A model generated the notes under the pieces. It had not been told where the DNA came from. It searched no databases and saw only the letters and a list, made by a program, of their open reading frames with translations. From NCBI GenBank assembly GCA_947650365.1, contig OX393553.1, positions 66,529,611-66,593,610 of the forward strand: DNA of 64,000 nucleotides, read 5' to 3'. Each line of letters begins with the position of its first letter. Position 1 is the stretch's first letter. Positions 57,172-64,000 of this stretch are shown piece after piece. A program made the translations under genes and the position numbers. The DNA comes from Chamaelirium japonicum. Lineage: Eukaryota > Streptophyta > Magnoliopsida > Liliales > Melanthiaceae.

Positions 57172-57872
57172 TGGGGGAAAATCTTCGTGCCGACCCGAAT
57201 ATTTTGCCTCACCAGTCAATTGAAGTTCGAGTCGAAGATCGTTGTTAGATCTGTTGAGTTGATTGGAGTTATCGTTTTCAATGTAAACAGAGAGAATTTG
57301 ACACGGGAGATGTGATCTCGGAGTTCAGCCGAAGCCTACGTCTCCGTGTTATAGGGAGCAACCCGAATTCACTAACACTTGTATCGAAGTGATCTCGACA
57401 GGCCGAGTATCACCAAAACCACTCTGATCTCTTTGAAGGCAAGAAGAAGATCGAAGAGAGGAGGAGGGATGGAAAGATAGAAAATCCAGAGCTCTAGTTT
57501 CTGAAAATCAGATTTCAGAACTGGAAATCAGATTTTGGATCCCTTTTACATTTTAAGGGTCTGCTATTTATAGAATTTTCTGGTGGCAAATGGTGGTTTC
57601 TGCTGTCGTATCTGAGAATCTTTCAGATAAAGTTGGTGGGCCCCGCTACTGTCTCCTGGGGGATTCTACAGACACTTGGGCCCACCAGGCAGGGCCGGTG
57701 GGTCCCGCGGTAGTCTTCATGGGACCACCAGGCAGGGCCGGTGGGTCCCGCTGTAGTCTTCGTGGGACCACCAGGTAGGGCCGGTGGGTCCTGCTGTAGT
57801 CTTCGGGGGCCCACCAGGCAGGGCCGGTGGGTCCCGCTGTTTGCAGACTTCTTACCAAAATTTGCACCCACA
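57172..57872 (-). repeat. 3' LTR of T3
   Basis: The minus strand starts TGTGGGTGCAAATTTTG and ends GATTTTCCCCCA. It is bounded on the right by the polypurine tract and on the left by C2. It contains a 43-bp array and the CGGAGACGTAGGCTTCGGC segment shared with 50772-51345. Confidence 0.8.
57682..57840. repeat. 43-bp tandem array in the T3 LTR
   Basis: CCACCAGG anchors at 57682, 57725, 57768 and 57811 give an exact 43-bp period, about 3.7 copies. The unit includes GGGCCGGTGGGTCCCGCTGT and AGTCTTCGTGGG. It lies in U3. Confidence 0.93.
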
Positions 57873-57890
57873 GTTACCCCCTCCAAGTTA
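57873..57890 (-). other. Polypurine tract of T3
   Basis: The minus strand reads AACTTGGAGGGGGTAAC next to the LTR start TGTGGG, comparable to the AACTTGAGGGGGCG tract of T2. Confidence 0.8.
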
Positions 57891-57994
57891 GCTAAGAGGA
57901 CACCTTGGCTGGCTTGGATTCGTGGTGCAAAGCTAACGACCCCCTGTCACACACGCAAGGAACTTTGTCGAGTGTTAGCGTCGAAATAAGATTT

Positions 57995-59030
57995 TAATCG
58001 GTCACGTTCTAACTGATCGGTCAAACATGACCGATCGGTCAAATCTGACCGATCGGTCAAATCTGACCGATCGGTCAAATTCGACCGGTCGAGGTTGGAG
58101 TGATCGGTCAGAAAACACAGTTTTCTGACCGATCCAGTAAAAATTCGATCGATCGGTTGAATTTGACCGATCGGTCAAGTCTAACCGATCGGTTAAATTC
58201 AACCGGTCGAGGTTGGAGTGATCGGTCAAAAAACACAATTTTCTGACCGATCTAGTAGAAATTCGACCGATCGGTTTGAATTTGACCGATCGGTCAAATT
58301 TGACCGATCGGTTAAATTCAACCGGTCGAGGTTGGAGTAATCGGTCAGAAAACACAGTTTTCTGACCGATCCAGTAGAAATTCGATCGATCGGTTGAATT
58401 TGACCGATCGGTCAAGTCTGACTGATCAGTTAAATTCAACCGGTCGAGGTTGGCGGGATCGGGAAAAAAGCCAAGTTTTTTGCCTGATCCAGTAGAAAAT
58501 TGATCGATCGGTTAAATTCAACCGATCGAGGTTGGCGGGATCGGGCAAAAAGCTAAGTTTTTTGCCTGATCCAGTAGAAAATCGACCGATCGGATGAATT
58601 TGACCGATCGGTCATGTCTGATCGATCGGTTAAATTCAACCGGTCGAGGTTGGCGAGATCGGGCAAAAAGCCAAGTTTTTTGCCTGATCCAGTAGAAAAT
58701 CGACCGATCGGATGAATTTGACCGATCGGTTATGTCTGATCGATCGGTTAAATTCAACCGGTCGAAGTTGGCGGGATCGGGCAAAAAGCCAAGTTTTTTG
58801 CCTGATTGAGTAGAAAATCGACCGATCGGATGAATTTTGACCGATCGGTCAAGTCTGACCGATCGGTTAAATTAAACCGATCGAGGTTGACGGGATCGGG
58901 CAAAAAACCAAGTTTTTTGCCTGATCCAGTAGAAAATCGACCGATCGGATGAATGTGACCGATCGGTGAAGTCTGACCGATCGGTGAAGTCTGACCGATC
59001 GGTTAAATTCAACCGGTCGAGGTTAAGTTC
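57995..59030. repeat. 118-bp minisatellite with GACCGATCGGTC palindromes
   Basis: TG(A/C)CxGATCC-type anchors at 58126, 58244, 58363, 58481, 58563, 58681, 58799 and 58918 give a period of 118-119 bp, with one shorter unit of 82 bp. Each unit holds several 16-17 bp sub-units CCGATCGGTCAAATCTGA. The first three units share TTTTCTGACCGATC and the later ones TTTTTTGCCTGATC, so two subfamilies lie in blocks. The place, between the 3' LTR and coding sequence, is where Tat elements are known to breed satellite-like repeats. Confidence 0.94.
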
Positions 59031-59350
59031 TGAACCTGCCGAGTCGAGGTGGTAGAAGAGCCTGTTTCTCTGTGAGATCTTTTGGTAACTTGCCCGATCG
59101 TCTACCTGTCAATCGGATAAAGTCTTCGAGCTGCGATGGAGTTTGATTTTTTCTGTTTAAATCTTCGGGTCATCTGGATCGGGGAGTCTCTTGAACCGGC
59201 GGTCCGGTTGGATAGGCGGTTCAGCGACTGGCGGTTCGCTTGGACCGGTGGTTCGACGCTTTGTCTGGTCCAACGGTTCGCCTGGTTTTGCGCTTGCTAC
59301 GGATAGACGCCACTTGTCCTTGCAAAAAACACAGGATTTGATATAGTGAT

Positions 59351-59398
59351 GACACGTGTCCCCTCGATCTTCGTGCCAATTCCCTCAGGGTATATAAG
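59351..59398 (+). promoter_or_regulatory. Candidate promoter of the T3 antisense gene: G-box and TATA box
   Basis: GACACGTGTC (59351-59360) is a palindrome with a central CACGTG G-box, bound by plant bZIP and bHLH factors. TATATAAG follows at 59391-59398, and the first good ATG at 59499 is about 100 bp further. Spacing suits a plant RNA polymerase II promoter on the + strand, opposite to gag-pol. Confidence 0.65.
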
Positions 59399-59498
59399 CT
59401 TCTTTGGCTGTCATTTTCGCCTCACGCTTTCAGAATTTTCCAAAGTCCAGAACCTTTGCTCTCGATTTCTTGTTCTCTGTTTTCTCTCGATCGGTCAA

Positions 59499-62366
59499 AT
59501 GGCATCTTTCGGCAGCTCGAAGAAGAATGCGGTCCCCTCGAAGAGGAAGGGGAAGGAGATTGTTGAAGTTTCATCCCCTTCAAAAGGTCGCGGCAAGGGC
59601 AAGGCAGTGCTCGTGGAGCTGGGTGAATTAGGCAAAAGGCATATGGGAGTCGGATTTGTCTCTGCTCCATCAAGGCCAGAGCACATTCCTAAGGTGAAGT
59701 TTGTTTTGGGCCCTCTGATGTCACTGACGGAGGAACCTGCTTATATGTATAACACCGGTGGCAAGTTTACTGACGTGAAGAGGGCTAAGTGGCAGAAGCT
59801 ACTCGCTTGTTTCACAGAGGGGAAGACTCGACCATCGCTCCCGGGAGTTCAGTCTGCTTTTGGAATCGACAAGCGGACAATCTTCACGAATTTTGCCAGC
59901 AAGGAGCAAGTGATGGGGACAGTAGTCACCGTAGGTCAGTTGAACTGCGGGTTGCGTCTCCCACTGCCACCCTTCGCCGCGAGGTTGCTGAACACCTCAG
60001 GCCTCTGTCCCGGGCAGATCACTAGGAACGCTTGGAGGATTATCTACGCCTTCTGCTGCGTAGAGACTGACTTCCAGGATGAGCTCAGGGAATGCTACTC
60101 TAGCATCCCTGATGGTGAAGAGGCCCGGATCGAGCTGGGGTACTTCTTCTACCATTACAAATGGGCATCAAGGAAAGACAGCCCGTTCTTCAATTTGACC
60201 GGCGTGTCTGCCCTACGCCCGATCGTCGATACCGTCCCCTCCGACAAGCTATACACCGACTGGCCGATTTCGGTCTCCAAAGCGTGGACGCCTCTGTCAG
60301 TGCCCGAGACCCCCCGGAATGATATTCACAAGGAGATAAAGATATACTGTGTGGGGGGTATTTATGCCTGGCCTTCGGAGCGAGTTGGTGCTATTGACAA
60401 TCTGTTCTTGGAATTGACGTGCGACACTCGATCGTGGAGGCAGTTTTCGAACTGCTCGGTCAGGTATGGCAATGCCAATCTCCTTCACCGTTTGCAGGTC
60501 CGGTACGAGGACAATGAAGTCTTGTACTCCGATTATGAGGAGGATCCTCAATCGGACAAGATTGTCAGAAAAATCCGGACTGAGAAGAAGGTGTACGGTG
60601 CGAGGCATCGATTGCCCACCACAGAAGAGAAGCTGGTGATATGCCGCCAGGGCCATGCGAAGAAGAGGAAAGTCCTTATCGAGGAGGAGAAGAAGGAGGA
60701 AGAGGAAGAAGAAGAAGAAGAAGAGGGTGGAGATGAAGATAATGAAAATGGGGAGGATGGTGATGGCGATGAAGATGATGATGACGAGGATGATGAAGAT
60801 GGGGGTGGTGAGGAAGACATTCCTCCCACCCCCACTGATGGGGATGGTGGAAATGGGGGTGGTGAGGAAGAAATTCCTCCCACCCCCACTGGTGGTGACA
60901 AAGGACATGGGGGTGGTGAGGAAGAAATTCCTCCCACCCCTACTGGTGGTGAAGAAGGAGGGGAAGACTCGCAGCCTATCCCCATCGACGAGACTAAGGC
61001 CCGTCGTATGGAGGAGGTGATGGATGCAGAGGGTGATGTCCACAGGGTGGTTCCCGCCTACCACTTTGAGGAGTTGAAGAAGCGCCCAGTGCGTTTGAAG
61101 ATCAAGTTTTCGGGGAGTGGTGGGGTTGGTAGCAACCCCATGCCCCTCGACCAAATGCCTCCAGATGTTCTCCGTCTTGAGGGTGCGACTACGAGTGGGG
61201 GTCTGGAGGTTGAGCAACCTCCACCCCCATCGCGTTCTTTGGCTGATGAAATGGCAGCCATTATGGCTGGGCTCGAGCAGTCGAGTGGGCAACAAGATAA
61301 AGGGGGGGTCTCACTTCCCCGGGGTGTTCCTTCTCCCGTACATATGGAGAGAGAGAGCCGCGTGGGCGATGGGACTCCCCAACCTCAGCCGGAGCCAACC
61401 CCTACCAAGGAGAAGTCGACCCCTAAGGGTTAGAGCTCTGACTGTGGGAAGGGGAAAGTATCTCGAGTCGATGCCTCAGGTATCCATACTAACTCACCTT
61501 CTTGAATGTCTTGTCTTTGAAGTTTGAAAATAGTCTAACTCTTTGAATCTTTATGTTGATTGTAGGTACTCCTGCTGGCACGGCTCAGAAATTGAAAAAC
61601 TTGGGCGAGGTTGATATCAACCACCCAACGAGTGTGATCCGGAAGCTCTGCAACCTTCCGGATGCTACTCTGGATGAAGCCTTTGATAGGCTTGAAGTAG
61701 TGGTAGGTGCATCTGCTTGACTTGATCTTTGAGTTGTATCTTCAGAATAATTCTAACTCTTCTGTTTACTTGCAGAACTCAGCAGTTTTGAAGTTCGCTA
61801 GCAAGCTCTTCAGGAAGGCAGGAGAGCGGAAAGCTTCATCTGAGGTATCCCGTCTGACAGCTGAACTGGAGGCTGGGAACGAAGAGAAGGATAAGCTGAG
61901 AGAAATTCTTTCTTCCAAGAAGGAGGCCTTGAAAGCCAAGATCGAGGCCCTTCGCAAGGAGAAGCTGGAGAGCAAGGGGTGGCAAAACGGTTATGAGGCT
62001 CGGGGTCACGAGCTTGAAGAGTTGAAGAATCGATTCTTCAAGATGGAGACCCTGGCCCATGACCGAGGAGTAGAACTCAAGGAGTTGAAGGGCCGATTTG
62101 ACAGCAGGGAAGCTGCTCTCGCTACCAGAGAGGCTGCTCTTGCTGCTAAGGAGGCCGCTTCTACTGCCAAGGAGGAGGCTCTCAAAAAGGAGTTGGAGTA
62201 TACTCGTGCTGAATGTCAGAGCTTCAGGGAGACGGCAGAGAAGGCGGTGGAAGCACTCAGGGTTCATGCCAGCAGTGTCCGATCTTCTAAGGCTTCTGCG
62301 ATGAGCAAAACTCGTGGTGGATCTGAAGAAGAGAGGTCACGTGCCCCAAGCGTAGCCAAACCCTGA
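59499..62366 (+). CDS. Antisense gene of T3 (three coding blocks)
   Basis: I prefer ATG 59499 (MASFGSSKKNAVPSKRKGKE), because ATG 59346 lies upstream of the TATA box. Block 1, to 61479, has a basic N-terminus with possible nuclear signals and then a core with CGLRLPLPPFAARLLNTSGL and PGQITRNAWRIIYAFCC. This resembles Pfam 'putative gypsy type transposon' (Transposase_28). An acidic stretch of about 40 D/E-rich residues and three 18-residue GGGEEEIPPTPTGG repeats follow. Block 2 (61566-61702) and block 3 (61776-62366) give a heptad-rich coiled coil (SRLTAELEAGNEEKDKLREI) ending VAKP. Candidate introns are 86 and 73 bp. AATAAA follows the stop. Nearly whole, with about one break. Function unknown. 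Confidence 0.72.
60801..60962 (+). repeat. 54-bp in-frame triple repeat
   Basis: GGGGGTGGTGAGGAAG recurs at 60801, 60855 and 60909, an exact 54-bp period (18 residues), directly after an acidic low-complexity stretch (60680-60800). Confidence 0.93.
61480..61565 (+). other. Candidate intron 1 of the T3 antisense gene (86 bp)
   Basis: CTCAG|GTATCC opens and GATTGTAG|GTACT closes it; the inside is T-rich. It follows the core block just as the 80- and 85-bp candidate introns do in T1 and T2. Confidence 0.6.
61703..61775 (+). other. Candidate intron 2 of the T3 antisense gene (73 bp)
   Basis: GTG|GTAGGT opens and TTTACTTGCAG|AAC closes it, separating a short block (LCNLPDATLDEAFDRLEVV) from the coiled-coil block. 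Confidence 0.6.
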
Positions 62367-62448
62367 TGTACTCTATCTTCTTTTTTGTTGTTGTACTTGT
62401 AAACTCTTGACATGTAAAAGCTCACTCTTGTACTTGAAATTTTTTGAT

Positions 62449-62454
62449 AATAAA
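62449..62454 (+). terminator. Poly(A) signal of the T3 antisense gene
   Basis: AATAAA lies about 80 bp after the stop codon at 62366, with TGTA-rich sequence upstream (TTGTACTTGTAAA), as in plant 3' ends. Confidence 0.55.
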
Positions 62455-62553
62455 GATCTTTTTAGTATTAGAAACTGGATGTCTCATATTGAATATCTTT
62501 GAGTGTTGAGTTCTGGATGGTATTGGAATGTTTGAATATACATACACTTGAAT

Positions 62554-62885
62554 GTAAGGGGTCGAGTCGCAACTCGATCATCCAAACTTGTTAAGTAACT
62601 TGTTAACTAACTCGAAAGTTGAAGGTTGTTGTAGCACAACTTAAAATCGTTAACATTTGTATGTGAGGGGTTGAGTCGCAACTCAAGCACCCAAACCTGT
62701 TAGATAATATTGAATTGAAAGTTGAAGGTCATTTAACAGTTGTAAGTAAGGGGTAGTGTCGCAACACAAGACTCCCAAACTTGTTAAATAGACGTAGTAA
62801 TTTGAAGGTTGTGTTGTAGCATAACCCGAAACTGTTTAACATTTGCCTGTAAGGGGTCGAGTCGCAACTCAAACACCCAAACCCG
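62554..62885. repeat. Hairpin repeats between the T3 antisense gene and pol
   Basis: GTRAGGGGTNGNGTCGCAAC recurs at about 62554, 62663, 62745 and 62849. Each copy centres on a CGCA loop flanked by inverted arms: TCGAGT/ACTCGA (62562-62577), TTGAGT/ACTCAA (62671-62686), GTGT/ACAC (62756-62767) and GAGT/ACTC (62859-62870). Arms change together between copies. Confidence 0.75.
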
Positions 62886-63006
62886 CTAAACGACCTGGTA
62901 ATTTGAATGTAGATGATCTGAAACTGCTTCAGAACTTGAATTGAAAAGCTGGACATTTGCACACTTGAACATTTGAAAGAAATCTTTATTCATCATGGAA
63001 TTTACA

Positions 63007-63972
63007 TCATGGATAGAACAATTTGAGATGTCTAGCATTCCAAGCTCGTGGTAGTCTATCTCCTTCTGGCGAAATCAGTCGATAAGACCCTTTGCCTCCT
63101 ACTGATTCCATAATATAGGGTCCTTCCCAGTTGGGAGCTAGTTTCCCGCTGCTGTGCTCCTTTGTGTTGTAAAAAACTGCTCTGAGGACCAGACTGTCAA
63201 TTGGGAACTGTCTCTTGTAAACCTTTTGATCGTAGGCTCGTTTGATCTTCTGTTGATATTTGGCCACACGAAGGGTTGCTCGATCTCGTAGTTCTATGGA
63301 GAAATCCAGATCATTAACTCGGAGTTCTTCGTTTATTCCTTCTTCGACTGCCCTGGTCTTCAAAGTAATTAATATGTTCTCTGTTGGGAGTACCGCTTCT
63401 GATCCATATGTCAGACGAAAAGGTAAGAACCCTGTTGATCTTCTCGGAGTTGTGCGATATCCCCAAAGAACTTCAGGTAGGACTTGTTCCCACAATCCTT
63501 TCTTGTCGTTGAGTTTCTTCTTGAGTATACCAAGAATAGCTTTATTGGAGGCTTCAGCTTGACCATTGCATTGAGGGTATCTTGGAGTTGAATAAAAAAG
63601 TTTGATTCCGTTGTTGAGACAGAATTCACAAAACTTGTCGGAGTCGAACTGGGCCCCGTTGTCAGTAACTAAGACTTGTGGTGTACCAAACCTTGAGAAG
63701 ATGTTATGGCGGATGAACTTGATCACTTCATCGTCGGTCTCTCGGAAGAGTGGCACAGCTTCGACCCATTTGGTGAAGTAATCTGTGGCCAGTAGCAGAT
63801 ACTTCTTTTTGCTCGGAGTTGGAGGAAAGGGACCCAAGAAGTCCAACCCCCATTGATGGAATAGCCATGGACTCGATAGTTGGTGAAGCTCATCTGCAGG
63901 GAAATGGATAGCCCGAGCGTGCCGTTGGCATGGCTCGCACCTTTGAACTACTTGGTGAGCATCCCTTGCCAT
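63007..63972 (-). CDS. Integrase region of T3
   Basis: An open stretch of 321 residues that continues past its first methionine toward the window edge. It contains the zinc-side CEPCQRH, the core WGLDFLGPFPPTPSKKKYLL, YFTKWVEAVPL, LVTDNGAQFDSDKFCEFC and NGQAEASNKAILGILKK (DDE series). It then has LWGYRTTPRRSTGFLPFRLT and a GPY/F-type tail NWEGPYIMESVGGKGSYRLI, ending LKLFYP at about 63010. No chromodomain follows. It looks whole in the part shown. The sequence is clearly distinct from T1/T2 integrase (about half of aligned motif residues shared by eye), so T3 is a separate Tat-type family. Confidence 0.92.
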   Translation of the reverse strand: MARDAHQVVQRCEPCQRHARAIHFPADELHQLSSPWLFHQWGLDFLGPFPPTPSKKKYLLLATDYFTKWVEAVPLFRETDDEVIKFIRHNIFSRFGTPQVLVTDNGAQFDSDKFCEFCLNNGIKLFYSTPRYPQCNGQAEASNKAILGILKKKLNDKKGLWEQVLPEVLWGYRTTPRRSTGFLPFRLTYGSEAVLPTENILITLKTRAVEEGINEELRVNDLDFSIELRDRATLRVAKYQQKIKRAYDQKVYKRQFPIDSLVLRAVFYNTKEHSSGKLAPNWEGPYIMESVGGKGSYRLISPEGDRLPRAWNARHLKLFYP

Positions 63973-64000
63973 TGTTGGCCAGTAGTAACCTTGTAGCTTC

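Larger units (their letters stand above)
57172..64000 (-). mobile_element. Tat-like Ty3/Gypsy LTR retrotransposon T3 (5' part outside window)
   Basis: The left end is a 701-bp LTR (57172-57872) inserted in the C2 LTR. From the LTR rightwards come a polypurine tract, a 118-bp minisatellite, a + strand antisense gene, hairpin repeats, and integrase on the minus strand at the right edge. This is the T1/T2 layout with a different family of sequences. The visible integrase looks whole and the antisense gene nearly so (about one break), suggesting a fairly young insertion. The rest of pol, gag and the 5' LTR are beyond the window. Confidence 0.88.

Noticed and set aside
58002-58784. ORFs reading DRSNSTDRSNFYW repeats
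   Set aside because: They simply translate the minisatellite.
57995-59030. CRISPR-like array of repeats
   Set aside because: The period is continuous with no unique spacers, and the DNA is a plant retrotransposon 3' region.
59346-59498. Start of the T3 antisense protein at ATG 59346
   Set aside because: It lies upstream of the TATA box; ATG 59499 has proper promoter spacing and begins a basic N-terminus.

Overview
The window is angiosperm nuclear DNA made almost entirely of nested LTR retrotransposons. Plant origin is shown by Ty3/Gypsy elements of the Tat clade (a second, archaeal-type RNase H domain and antisense ORFs) and by Ty1/Copia elements with tRNA-iMet-type primer sites. I found no host protein gene, rRNA, tRNA or CRISPR array that the sequence supports, and the species cannot be told from it.

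Layout: (1) 1-16017, Tat element T1 on the + strand, its 5' LTR cut by the window edge. (2) 16018-17567, a short non-coding stretch with microsatellites. (3) 17573-44283, a complete-length Tat element T2 on the - strand with a perfect 5-bp target duplication (agtat). Its 3' LTR is split by Copia element C1 (19807-29682, + strand, target duplication gtgcg). (4) 44284-46349, unassigned DNA with a 23-bp minisatellite. (5) 46350-48462, an old solo LTR related to C1. (6) 48463-51927, non-coding DNA with a GA microsatellite and an LTR-like fragment. (7) 51928-57171, Copia element C2 on the - strand, whose 5' LTR is interrupted by (8) Tat-like element T3, 57172 to beyond 64000, - strand. All are fossils: T1, T2 and C2 have several to more than ten breaks in gag-pol, C1 about five; the part of T3 in view looks nearly whole. 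LTR pairs compared by eye differ at roughly 3-5% of sites, suggesting insertions on the order of one to a few million years old.

The most interesting content is an antisense gene carried by all three Tat-type elements between pol and the 3' LTR. In T1 and T2 it encodes a protein with a plant mobile domain (PMD)-like core and a coiled-coil tail. In T3 the same slot holds a different core, resembling the Pfam 'putative gypsy type transposon' family, again followed by acidic/coiled-coil segments. The slot has its own regulatory signals: a conserved 16-nt TATA-containing near-palindrome next to the 3' LTR in T1 and T2, and a G-box, TATA box, start codon, GT-AG introns and AATAAA in T3. An intron of 80-86 bp occurs after the core in all three. 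Where gag-pol and the antisense gene converge, each element has hairpins whose stems show compensatory base changes. This looks like a sense gag-pol unit packaged with a convergent, spliced antisense gene. Extra antisense ORFs are known in Tat elements; the promoter box, conserved intron and covarying hairpins are what I would check first.
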